Positions 1-7,252 of a DNA stretch of 19,630 nt are shown one piece after another. The notes under the pieces are model-generated. The model saw only the letters and a program-made list of their open reading frames with translations. It made no database searches and had not been told where the DNA came from. The stretch is from Mariniphaga sp964540165 (GTDB taxonomy: Bacteria; Bacteroidota; Bacteroidia; Bacteroidales; Prolixibacteraceae), in contig CAZILU010000051.1 in NCBI GenBank assembly GCA_964540165.1, positions 1-19,630 of the forward strand. Reading direction: 5' to 3'. Positions within the stretch are counted from its first letter, which is position 1. Every line of letters begins with the position of its first letter. The translations under genes were made by a program, and so were the position numbers.

Positions 1-144
1 CGCTCCCGAAAGTCCGTTCCTGATATCATTACAAAAAGCCTCTTTCTCTTTGACTGCCTCTTCCTCGTCCTTTGAACATCCCGGGAAGATCAGAGAATTT
101 AATATCAGAATAAAACAGACAATAAAAGCATATACTTTCCTCAT
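1..144 (-). CDS. Putative lipoprotein, N-terminal part (runs off left edge)
   Basis: The reverse strand encodes an open frame of 48 codons starting at ATG 144-142 and continuing past the window edge. Residues 1-22 form a basic start (MRK) and a hydrophobic stretch, followed by a PGC lipobox with the acceptor cysteine at residue 23. The next residues are SKDEEE, the acidic tract after the cysteine that is common in surface-exposed Bacteroidota lipoproteins. This supports export by Sec and lipid attachment by signal peptidase II. The mature domain lies mostly outside the window, so no function can be given. There is no clear Shine-Dalgarno sequence, which is normal for the phylum. It is divergent from the CPBP-like gene to its right. 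Confidence 0.6.
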   Translation of the reverse strand, partial: MRKVYAFIVCFILILNSLIFPGCSKDEEEAVKEKEAFCNDIRNGLSGA

Positions 145-182
145 CTTAATCTATTTAAACACTTTGCTATATACGTTATTTT

Positions 183-195
183 CAACAAATTGTTG
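183..195. repeat. Perfect short palindrome in intergenic region
   Basis: CAACAA, one A, then TTGTTG form a perfect 13-bp inverted repeat, about 40 bp upstream of the lipoprotein start. It could be a protein-binding site. It lacks the GC-rich stem and T-run of a typical terminator. The surrounding 145-343 stretch is AT-rich and holds no gene that I can see. Confidence 0.3.
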
Positions 196-299
196 GTTTT
201 TGGTATTAATTTAAAAATGCTCCTTACATCAAATATTGCTGCTACCGAAAAAAGGGGTAATCAGACACTTACTCAATTATTTTAAGTATATGTTTTTTC

Positions 300-307
300 T
301 ATCTTTG
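300..307 (+). promoter_or_regulatory. Candidate -7 box for the CPBP-like gene
   Basis: TATCTTTG matches the Bacteroidota -7 consensus TAnnTTTG exactly. It would place transcription start about 30 bp before the GTG start at 344. No good TTG/TTTG box is found 17-23 bp upstream, so the call is weak. Confidence 0.3.
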
Positions 308-343
308 ATCAGCCTATTTTTATTCATTTAAATTCAGCGTTCA

Positions 344-979
344 GTGGTTATTTCAGATAAACGGAGATGGCTCGAAATAGCAGCAGTTTTTACAACCGGA
401 TCCATGAAATATATTTTCATGGATTGGTTAAATTTTCGTGCATTCTTCATAGCAGCTGCCTGTATCTTTTGGGCAGTATATATTTATGCCCGCTACCGAA
501 AAAACCGGATCATCCTTCAAGAGTGGGGATTTCGAAAAGCTCATTTTAAGCAGACATTTCTTTATCTGATGCCATTTGCCTTGGTCATGGTTACGGCCAT
601 TGTTTGGTATGGTGTTCATTACAAAACCCATTTTTTAAATTGGCATGTAATCCCCGTTTTTATCTTTTATCCGGCATGGGGAATTATGCAGCAGTTTCTG
701 ATGTTGGCTTTGGTTGCCGGAAACCTAAATTCTATGCATTCAATCAAACTCAGCAAACCAAATATTTCTCTTTTAACCTCAATAATCTTTGCCTGGGTAC
801 ACTTCCCAAGTCTTCCGTTAATGATTTTTACATTTTTTATGGAGCTGCTGTTTACATCAGCCTATTTTAAATGGCGAAACCTTTGGGCTTTGGGCATTTA
901 TCATGGATGGGTAGCCAGTTTGCTGCTTTTCTTTGTATTAGAGCGTGATCTTTGGATTGAGTTGTGGACGGTAATCTGA
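344..979 (+). CDS. CPBP-family membrane protein lacking the catalytic Glu pair
   Basis: A 211-residue polytopic membrane protein with about six hydrophobic segments. Late in the protein it carries the landmarks of the CPBP (CAAX protease and bacteriocin-processing, Rce1-like) family: a FxxxH motif (F149-H153, FAWVH) and a second conserved histidine (H187 in YHGW). The first family motif, normally EExxxR, reads Q116-Q117-F-L-M-L121, so both glutamates and the arginine are missing. The usual Asn of HxxxN is Ala191. It is therefore either a non-proteolytic relative or a variant enzyme. The start is uncertain: GTG at 344 follows an in-frame stop closely and keeps the N-terminal residues before the first membrane segment, while ATG at 404 is the alternative. 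It stands alone and is convergent with the next gene. Family membership is fairly sure; activity is not. Confidence 0.6.
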   Translation: MVISDKRRWLEIAAVFTTGSMKYIFMDWLNFRAFFIAAACIFWAVYIYARYRKNRIILQEWGFRKAHFKQTFLYLMPFALVMVTAIVWYGVHYKTHFLNWHVIPVFIFYPAWGIMQQFLMLALVAGNLNSMHSIKLSKPNISLLTSIIFAWVHFPSLPLMIFTFFMELLFTSAYFKWRNLWALGIYHGWVASLLLFFVLERDLWIELWTVI

Positions 980-983
980 TTTT

Positions 984-1709
984 TTAAATGTGGAAAAAAC
1001 GTTTGAGATCCGTAGCTCTTTTAAGTCGGTAATGAATGTAAAAGAGTAACACAGCAATCAGAACAGCCGAAACCAAAACGACCAGACTCCATTGCAAGTG
1101 CATCGCATTAAGCGCAAAGACGGATATCATTCCTTCGGCATAAACACATATTAATGCACATGCCAGAATAGAAAATGCAATGACATTCAATCCCTTTTGC
1201 TTCGAATTCCGGATCAAATAAATCAGCAAAACCATGGTGCCATAAAAAGCCAGAATTAAAGGAATTCCCAGGAATATCTCCCGATTGGTATCTCCGGCAA
1301 AAATATCAAACAGAGCAATAAGTCCGGTAACCGATAAAAAACTCATCAACAGCATAAGAATCGGATTCTTGCGTAAAAATGTATTCAGCGTAAAATTGAT
1401 AAACAGTACCAAACAGACCGATGCCGGATATTTTGACCAGGTAATATTTTGATGACCAATAAAGTCAATCAGTATTGAAATAATAAAACCAGAAATCAGG
1501 ATAATACCTGAGATCGTCCAAAAGATCTTTCTTTTTTGAAATCCACTTAGTCGTTGGTAATCAGTCAACAACTTCCCTTCACCGTGAATATTACCCGATT
1601 TTATATACGTCACATCCCCTGTCCCTTCATCCTGCAGAGGCTCTCCGCATAAGGAACAAAAATTGGCATTTTCTTCCACTGCCACCCCACAATTTGGACA
1701 TTGCTTCAT
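984..1709 (-). CDS. Zinc-ribbon multi-pass membrane protein (DUF6320-like)
   Basis: A 241-residue protein beginning with a zinc ribbon: C4-x2-C7 and C18-x2-C21. A short polar linker follows, then about six hydrophobic segments from roughly residue 60 to 230, ending with a basic tail. The N-terminal ribbon with a six-helix membrane part resembles the uncharacterised family DUF6320, which I recall as being encoded beside condensation-type acyltransferases. That is recollection, not a search result. Here it is the second gene of a pair: the acyltransferase ends 6 bp upstream, so the two are almost certainly co-transcribed. I infer a membrane partner for that enzyme, perhaps in making a lipid or surface compound. 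No catalytic residues are recognised. Confidence 0.6.
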   Translation of the reverse strand: MKQCPNCGVAVEENANFCSLCGEPLQDEGTGDVTYIKSGNIHGEGKLLTDYQRLSGFQKRKIFWTISGIILISGFIISILIDFIGHQNITWSKYPASVCLVLFINFTLNTFLRKNPILMLLMSFLSVTGLIALFDIFAGDTNREIFLGIPLILAFYGTMVLLIYLIRNSKQKGLNVIAFSILACALICVYAEGMISVFALNAMHLQWSLVVLVSAVLIAVLLFYIHYRLKRATDLKRFFHI

Positions 1710-1715
1710 AACTAA

Positions 1716-3017
1716 TCAGTCATTTTTTAACCGTTCAACCTTAATGTTCTGGTCACTAATAAATTGAATAAAATACGTCTCAAATTCCAGCGATTTTGTT
1801 GAATTCCCAAAACTTAATACGAGTTTATCGGCAAAACCGGCTACGCCACAGTTTAATTTTAGCATCTTATTTGGCGGAGGCGGCGTCATAATAAAATAGT
1901 CTGTCAATCGGCTAATTTCATCTGGCAGTTCAATTATTCCCAGGTTTGTGAGTACGCCGCTATACTGTTTTGTTCCCAGTGAGTAGTATTTAACGCGCAG
2001 GATCAGACTTTTTAAAAAAAGTGGTATTCCTCTTACATACAACTTCTTTTCGCTTCCTACATTTCTCGCAATATTTTTATGAATCAATTTCTCATCGGTT
2101 TCCAGTTTTACCTGATGGTACACCGATTTAACAATCTCATCAAACGTATAGTGTCCTAAACGCATATCTATTTCCGGCATCACAAACAGGGTAAAATTCC
2201 TCATGGTTTTCGATGGAAATATATTTCGCAAATTCACCGGCACCTGAATGCGGAGTTTCTTTTTCTTTCCCACCTTGCCATTAACCATCCGGTTTTCGGA
2301 AATTTTCTGCAGAATAAAAAGATAAACAGACACCAGATAAACGGTTATGCTCACCCCTTTCTCCCGGGCCAGTGCTTTCATCTGGCTCATCGGTATCATA
2401 ACATATTCTGTGGTAAACCGGGGTGAAAGCTTCAAATGATATGGCAAATGAAATGCTTCGGATCTTTTAATCATTGGAGGAATGTCTGCTTTGAAATAAC
2501 GATTGTATGCATCTTCATACTCTTCCTCTGAAATGGTATCAAGGGATTCGGGAATCTGGTAATCAACGGGAATTGGAAAGCCACAAGCACCGAAATAGTT
2601 TACGATAATGAATTTGAAAAATGCAAGGCCACCGCTTCCGTCAGTAAGAATATGCGAGAATTCAGCACAAATCCGGTTGTTTTTCACTAAAAAACGAATT
2701 AACAGTCCATCCTCAGGAAATTTTTTGCACAAAAGGTTTTCATCGGCTTTTAAAGGAATATGCTTCGGATAATGCTCCAGGTAAAACCAGAAAAATCCCT
2801 GTCTTAGCCGAACCCTGTAATAGGGGAACCTCTTCTCTGCCAATAAAAGAGCCTTTTGCAACGATCTGATTTCAACGGGTTGTTTTAATACCGCTGTTAT
2901 CCTGAATACCGAAGTAACCTCATTCGTGATAACCGCAGGAAAAATTTTCGCAGCATTATCGAGGGTGAACCAAAACTTACCAGGCTCCGGCAAGGAAATA
3001 TCGTGGCTATTTTTCAT
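1716..3017 (-). CDS. Condensation-type acyltransferase (alcohol acetyltransferase / PapA-like)
   Basis: A 433-residue soluble protein of the CoA-dependent acyltransferase superfamily (chloramphenicol acetyltransferase, NRPS condensation, WS/DGAT and PapA folds). The signature HxxxDG is present as H122-ILT-D126-G127 in FSHILTDGSGG, where the histidine is the catalytic base. The N-terminal part (about 35-85) looks like the usual first strand-helix of the fold, and the C-terminal LSFGNST (around residue 400) lies where the family's DFG-like structural motif is expected. The length fits a single-domain member. No carrier-protein domain is attached, so the acyl donor is probably an acyl-CoA and the acceptor an alcohol or amine that cannot be deduced. 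It is the first gene of a two-gene unit with the zinc-ribbon membrane protein and is divergent from the cold-shock gene. Confidence 0.7.
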   Translation of the reverse strand: MKNSHDISLPEPGKFWFTLDNAAKIFPAVITNEVTSVFRITAVLKQPVEIRSLQKALLLAEKRFPYYRVRLRQGFFWFYLEHYPKHIPLKADENLLCKKFPEDGLLIRFLVKNNRICAEFSHILTDGSGGLAFFKFIIVNYFGACGFPIPVDYQIPESLDTISEEEYEDAYNRYFKADIPPMIKRSEAFHLPYHLKLSPRFTTEYVMIPMSQMKALAREKGVSITVYLVSVYLFILQKISENRMVNGKVGKKKKLRIQVPVNLRNIFPSKTMRNFTLFVMPEIDMRLGHYTFDEIVKSVYHQVKLETDEKLIHKNIARNVGSEKKLYVRGIPLFLKSLILRVKYYSLGTKQYSGVLTNLGIIELPDEISRLTDYFIMTPPPPNKMLKLNCGVAGFADKLVLSFGNSTKSLEFETYFIQFISDQNIKVERLKND

Positions 3018-3051
3018 TTATCAGGAAACCGTTAATCCGATAGAATATGCT

Positions 3052-3059
3052 CAAAGTTA
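3052..3059 (-). promoter_or_regulatory. Candidate -7 box for the acyltransferase pair
   Basis: On the minus strand TAACTTTG matches TAnnTTTG exactly, 35 bp before the acyltransferase ATG. The upstream -33 position shows only a partial match, so this is a tentative promoter call. Confidence 0.35.
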
Positions 3060-3174
3060 TCAATTATTTGACACGCATAGAGAACAGCTTAGGGAAATAG
3101 GATTAATTATAACATACGATACCTGATATTGTAAAAAATATAAGTACCTTTACCGCAATTAATTTTTTATTAAA

Positions 3175-3366
3175 ATGAACAAAGGAACAGTAAAATTTTT
3201 CAATGAGGTCAAAGGTTTTGGCTTCATTAAAGACAGCGAATCGTCAAAGGAGTATTTTGTACATTCAACCGGACTGAAAGACAGCATCGGCGAAAATGAT
3301 GAAGTAACCTTTGATCTGGAAGAGGGTAAAAAAGGATTAAATGCTGTAAATGTTAAGCTTGCTTAG
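3175..3366 (+). CDS. Cold-shock domain protein (CspA family)
   Basis: A 63-residue single-domain nucleic-acid-binding protein, slightly shorter than the usual 65-70. RNP-1 is seen as KGFGFI (residues 13-18) and RNP-2 as EYFVH (26-30), with the typical start GTVKFFN and an acidic middle. Such proteins bind single-stranded RNA or DNA, melt RNA structure and act in cold adaptation or as general RNA chaperones. The gene is monocistronic: it is divergent from the acyltransferase and closed by a strong intrinsic terminator. The region upstream holds TACCTTTA (3145-3152), one base off the -7 consensus, without a well-placed -33 box. Confidence 0.93.
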   Translation: MNKGTVKFFNEVKGFGFIKDSESSKEYFVHSTGLKDSIGENDEVTFDLEEGKKGLNAVNVKLA

Positions 3367-3402
3367 TTTTAACGGTTAAAATTATTCAACGATTAATAAA
3401 TT

Positions 3403-3430
3403 AATCCCGATTTTTTCGGGATTTTTTTTT
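3403..3430 (+). terminator. Rho-independent terminator of the cold-shock gene
   Basis: Eight-base perfect stem (AATCCCGA / TCGGGATT) with a five-T loop, followed by seven T residues. It starts 37 bp after the cold-shock stop codon and separates that gene from the polysaccharide cassette. Confidence 0.9.
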
Positions 3431-3465
3431 GTCCGGAACCAGGGTGCGATTCATTAAAATTCTAT

Positions 3466-3494
3466 TTTTGAAATTACAGTATGGTTTAAATTTG
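3466..3494 (+). promoter_or_regulatory. Candidate promoter of the PL14-MBOAT-SGNH cassette
   Basis: TTTTG (3466-3470), a 16-bp spacer and TAAATTTG (3487-3494), an exact -7 consensus. The spacer is slightly shorter than the usual 17-23 bp. The predicted 5' leader would be about 70 bases before the ATG at 3569. Confidence 0.45.
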
Positions 3495-3568
3495 GAAGAG
3501 CATACTACAATTAACCACGAAAAATTGCAAGAAAATATGTAATTCCTTACTTAACGTTTGTTAATGAG

Positions 3569-4408
3569 ATGAAGATTCTAATAAAACTGGCGATTCTGAT
3601 CTCACTCTTTTCGTATGCTTGCGACAGCATTCCGAAAGGCGGGAGCAGCCTCTTTGTCGATTTTGAACTGTTGAAACCCGGAAAACTGACCGATGCTCAA
3701 ACAAAAAAGATCTGGCCCAAAGCCCGGCTTGTTTGTGGAAAAAAGGATTTCATCTTTTACAAACTTGGAATCACTCCACACCCCCACGCCATCATCCGGG
3801 AAAACAAAAACCAATTTTTAAGCATGTTAATCCCTGGTAATCACTATGGTCCGGTTACCGGAGCCCAATGGCGCATTCCACTGGATCCACAAAACTCATA
3901 CTACTTCAGTTACCGGGTAAAATTTGAAAAAGACTTTGACTTTGTCCGGGGCGGAAAGCTTCCCGGATTGGCGGGAGGAACCGTCACTTCAGGCCAGATT
4001 CCCGATGAAAACGATGGATGGAGTGCCCGAATGATGTTCTGGGAGGAGGGAAAAATCAGCTTTTATCTCTACTTTCCCAACCAGTCAACCATCTGGGGAG
4101 AACGCTTATTCCTGAAAAACAGCTACGGAGATACCATAAAAGTAACCAAGGGTGAGTGGCATTGCATCACCCACTACATTCAACTCAATGATTTGGGAAA
4201 AAGTAACGGCGTATTGCAGGCATGGTTCGATGGGAAAGAGGCATTCTATGCCGATACCATCCTTTTCAGAAAAGATGATCATATTACAATTGATCATCTT
4301 ATGTACAGTGTATTCATGGGTGGAGGCGATAAGAGTTGGGCTCCTGCCAACGATCAAACCATCTTCTTCGATGATTTCATTGTCTCTTCACAAATGCCTA
4401 AACCCTGA
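3569..4408 (+). CDS. PL14-like polysaccharide lyase, lipoprotein
   Basis: A 279-residue exported protein. Residues 1-17 are a signal peptide ending in a lipobox (SYA before C18), so it should be a lipoprotein. The mature part shows the conserved core of polysaccharide lyase family 14 (alginate/glucuronan lyase type): a beta-strand region ending KFEKDFDFV, then GGKLPGL (128-134, with the family lysine), GWSARMMFW (150-158), a GEWHCITHYIQLN block (195-207), NGVLQAWFDG (213-222) and a terminal IFFDDFIVS. A jelly-roll fold cleaving a uronate-containing glycan by beta-elimination is expected. Three bases separate it from the acyltransferase gene, so lyase and O-acetylation genes are probably one transcript. 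The substrate is not shown; alginate-like or glucuronan-like exopolysaccharide is the natural guess. The family assignment is from remembered motifs. Confidence 0.7.
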   Translation: MKILIKLAILISLFSYACDSIPKGGSSLFVDFELLKPGKLTDAQTKKIWPKARLVCGKKDFIFYKLGITPHPHAIIRENKNQFLSMLIPGNHYGPVTGAQWRIPLDPQNSYYFSYRVKFEKDFDFVRGGKLPGLAGGTVTSGQIPDENDGWSARMMFWEEGKISFYLYFPNQSTIWGERLFLKNSYGDTIKVTKGEWHCITHYIQLNDLGKSNGVLQAWFDGKEAFYADTILFRKDDHITIDHLMYSVFMGGGDKSWAPANDQTIFFDDFIVSSQMPKP

Positions 4409-4411
4409 ACT

Positions 4412-5681
4412 ATGCTTTTTAATTCGATCGAATTTATCATCTTCTTCCCGGTTGTGCTTATGCTCTACTGGCAGCTTTTTAACCGGAAAACGGTTCGGGC
4501 ACGAAACCTGTTCCTGCTGGTAACCAGCTACTTTTTTTACGGATGGTGGGATTACCGGTTTCTGGGGCTGATCATTCTGAGTTCGGCGGTTGACTTCTGG
4601 TGTGGTAAAAAGATTTTTCGATCAACGACCCGGAAACAAAAACGACTATTTCTCTTTATCAGCCTGGCTATTAACCTAAGTGTACTCTTTTTCTTTAAAT
4701 ACTATGGGTTCTTTGCACAGGAACTGATCGCCCTTGCCGGACAATGGGGCTATCACCTTCACCCGGTTACGCTGAACATTATTCTTCCGGTTGGCATCAG
4801 TTTTTATACCTTTCAAACCCTCAGCTATACGATTGATATATACCGCGAAAAACTGAAGCCCACCAATGATTGGCTGCCATTTTTTACCTTCGTTGCATTC
4901 TTCCCGCAATTGGTTGCCGGACCGGTTGAAAGAGCCAGGCACCTTCTGCCTCAGTTCAGTACCATAAAAAAATTTGATTACGAACAGGCTGCCAACGGGT
5001 TCCGCCAGATCCTCTGGGGTCTTTTTGCCAAGATCGCCGTGGCCGACTCGGTTGCCCCCCTGGTCGATACCATCTTTTCCAATTCAGAAACAGCCTCCGC
5101 AGGAACGTTGGCATTGGGCGCCATTCTCTTCTCCACCCAAATCTATGGCGATTTTGCAGGATACTCCAACATCGCCATCGGTCTGGCATCCCTGTTGGGG
5201 TTCAACCTGATGCAGAACTTCAACAATCCTTACTTCTCACGAAACATCCGTGAATTCTGGTCGCGATGGCATATCAGCCTCTCCACCTGGTTTCGAGACT
5301 ATATCTATATCCCGCTGGGCGGAAACCGCTGCTCAAAAAAGAGACACTCCCTGAATATTATGACCACGTTTATCCTCAGTGGCCTCTGGCATGGAGCCAA
5401 CTGGACCTTTATCGTCTGGGGAACCATTCACGGACTCTTCTACCTGATGACAAAATCTTTTGCCNNNNNNNNNNNNNNNNNNNNNNNNNNNNNNNNNNNN
5501 NNNNNNNNNNNNNNNNNNNNNNNNNNNNNNNNNNNNNNNNNNNNNNNNNNNNNNNNNNNNNNNNGGTCTCGATATCTCCGGTAAAAAAATATGGATCCGG
5601 CACGCCGCCTACTATATGTTGATTATTTTTATCCTGTTTTCGTTTCAAACCGACCGGATATTCATCTATTTTCAATTCTGA
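4412..5681 (+). CDS. MBOAT O-acyltransferase (AlgI-like), interrupted by assembly gap
   Basis: An integral membrane O-acyltransferase that moves acetyl groups across the cytoplasmic membrane for polysaccharide acetylation. The first 351 codons show the classic AlgI/PatA pattern: LFNSIEF start, SYFFYGWWD (39-47), LPVGISFYTFQ (125-135), PQLVAGPVERA (165-175), DFAGYSNIAIGLA (247-259), REFWSRWHISLSTWFRDY (280-297) and SGLWHGANWTFIVWG (323-337), with the catalytic His327. One hundred N follow. The C-terminal 38 codons (5565-5678), ending FIYFQF, complete the family's usual end, but they are in register only if the gap is a multiple of three. Visible codons total 389 against about 460-500 for the family, so roughly 70-110 codons are probably missing. 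It lies between the lyase (3 bp) and the SGNH gene (3 bp). Confidence 0.9.
5465..5564. other. Assembly gap (100 N placeholder)
   Basis: Exactly 100 N inside the MBOAT gene. The upstream codon ends at 5464 and the downstream codon begins at 5565, so an intact gene needs a gap length divisible by three. The value 100 is therefore a scaffolding placeholder and not a measured size. Confidence 0.97.
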
Positions 5682-5684
5682 CAA

Positions 5685-6806
5685 ATGAAAATCTTCAACC
5701 GTATATTCTCTGTTCTGCTGCTGCCGCTGTTATTCATCGGCAGTATCAATTACCTCATTGATCCCGACTACACGCTCCGGCACAATTACATCCCCGAAGT
5801 TGCCTCGGCACTGGCTGACGGAAGAATAATCAGCGGCCCGGTCAATGCAAACGACCGGTTATTAAAAAAAGTGTGGATCGGGCAATTGAAATTTCAGCCC
5901 GATCTCCTCATCTTAGGTTCGAGCCGAACCATGGGATTAACGCAAGAGCCGTTCGGAGATAAACAGATTCTTAATGCCTCAGTGACCAACGGCACGCTTC
6001 AGGATATGTACGCCTTTGTAGATATTATTGAAAATAAGCTGGGAGCAATTCCATCGGAAGTAGTCATCTGCTGCGACCAATGGCTTTTAGGCCATGCGTT
6101 TGAGGAGATCCGATGGCTAATCAACCGCAACCATTTTGTTAACCTGCTGCAAAAAACGGACAAGATACCCCGGGGAAAATTCTCTCAAAAATGGGCGTTG
6201 CAAAAAGAGTGGATCAAAGAGCTCTTTTCAATCCGCTATCTGATTCGCTCTATTCGATTTTTCGGTAAAGCAGAAGCGTTTGTTGTGCAGGATAAACCTC
6301 TCACCGGAAGCACGATGATGATGCCCGATGGATCCCGTCAACTCCCGTTGCACATGACCAATCCAAAACCGGAAGAGGTAGAAAAACTGGCAGTAACCTA
6401 TTTCAATACCAGTAAAGACGAACGCTTTGCACAACTCGATCCGCTGCAATGCAGCCTCCTGGAGAACCTGATCATCTATCTGCAAAAACAAAATTGTACG
6501 GTCACCCTGTTTATTCCTCCTTACCACCCGGTCACCTGGCAATTGATGCACCAATCACAACATCATACCGGCATTTTTAACGCAGAACGCTATTTGCAAA
6601 AGCTGGCCCATACTTACTCCTTAAACACCATCGGAAATACCAATCCGGCAAATTTGAAATTTAACGATTCCCATTTTTACGATGGGGTTCACCTTAAACC
6701 GGAAGCACTTGCCCACCTGACCAGGTCGTTTTATACGGACATCAACCCAACTTCGAATAAACTGAGTATAACAAATAATAAAAAACACAATGATAAAGCA
6801 AAATAA
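5685..6806 (+). CDS. SGNH-type exported protein, partner of the MBOAT (AlgJ/AlgX/DltD-like)
   Basis: A 373-residue protein with an N-terminal uncleaved signal anchor or signal peptide (residues 7-25) and a single extracytoplasmic domain. An SGNH-hydrolase-like first block is seen as LLILGSSRTMGL, with G78-S79-S80-R81. The last block is seen as YDGVH, with D333 and H336. Together these give a Ser/Asp/His set. Such proteins are encoded beside MBOAT acyltransferases and pass the acetyl group delivered through the membrane to the glycan (AlgJ/AlgX for alginate, DltD for D-alanine). Position directly after the MBOAT gene (3 bp) supports that role. It could instead be an esterase. Its 3' end overlaps the DUF202 gene by 17 bp; the Lys/Asn-rich tail after residue 350 lies in and near the overlap. 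Confidence 0.72.
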   Translation: MKIFNRIFSVLLLPLLFIGSINYLIDPDYTLRHNYIPEVASALADGRIISGPVNANDRLLKKVWIGQLKFQPDLLILGSSRTMGLTQEPFGDKQILNASVTNGTLQDMYAFVDIIENKLGAIPSEVVICCDQWLLGHAFEEIRWLINRNHFVNLLQKTDKIPRGKFSQKWALQKEWIKELFSIRYLIRSIRFFGKAEAFVVQDKPLTGSTMMMPDGSRQLPLHMTNPKPEEVEKLAVTYFNTSKDERFAQLDPLQCSLLENLIIYLQKQNCTVTLFIPPYHPVTWQLMHQSQHHTGIFNAERYLQKLAHTYSLNTIGNTNPANLKFNDSHFYDGVHLKPEALAHLTRSFYTDINPTSNKLSITNNKKHNDKAK

Positions 6807-7179
6807 ACGGCAAAATTTTATCGATCGTTCGCGGGAGCAGATGGCCAATGAACGCACCTTCCTGGCATGGATCAGAACCAGTATCGCATTGATGGGATTC
6901 GGGTTTGTTATCGTGAAATTTTCTCTCTTTTTAACGGAACTCTCATTAATGCTTGAATTTAATGATCCCGATACCAATAAATTTCCATCTTTTGCCGGAG
7001 TGCTTATGGTCGCAATTGGCGTTGTTATTGCACTGTTTGCATTTATTAAGTTTCGCCGGCAGGATAAGCAGTTAAAAAATGAAACCTATCACTCATCAAC
7101 CGTTCTATTGCTGTTTCTGACCATTATCCTGGTAACTGCGGGCATATTTTTAGCCTATTACCTGGTATCCAATGTGTAA
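6790..7179 (+). CDS. DUF202 (YidH-like) membrane protein
   Basis: A 129-residue protein with the diagnostic DUF202 segment: MANERTFLAWIRTSIALMGFGF (residues 18-39) at the entry to the first membrane helix, followed by two more helices (about 70-90 and 104-126) and a conserved FIKFRRQDKQ loop. The family is widespread, small and without an established function. The ATG lies inside the end of the preceding SGNH gene, a 17-bp overlap in another frame, which implies translational coupling and the same transcript. Whether it serves the polysaccharide machinery or only rides along is open. It is convergent with the xylose symporter gene. Confidence 0.85.
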   Translation: MIKQNKRQNFIDRSREQMANERTFLAWIRTSIALMGFGFVIVKFSLFLTELSLMLEFNDPDTNKFPSFAGVLMVAIGVVIALFAFIKFRRQDKQLKNETYHSSTVLLLFLTIILVTAGIFLAYYLVSNV

Positions 7180-7252
7180 AATCTATCTGATCAGCCCGGG
7201 AAGAAATAACGAAAGCGCAGGAATAATGATGACCAGGAACAATACCAGGATA

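Noticed and set aside
2926..3126. 66-codon plus-strand frame over the acyltransferase start
   Set aside because: It overlaps the acyltransferase coding start and its promoter region and has no family features.
4152..4523. 123-codon plus-strand frame spanning the lyase and MBOAT junction
   Set aside because: Overlaps the ends of two real genes in another frame and shows no domain or signal.
5266..5622. Frames running through the N stretch
   Set aside because: Translation across placeholder N is meaningless; only the frames matching the MBOAT N-terminal and C-terminal parts were kept.
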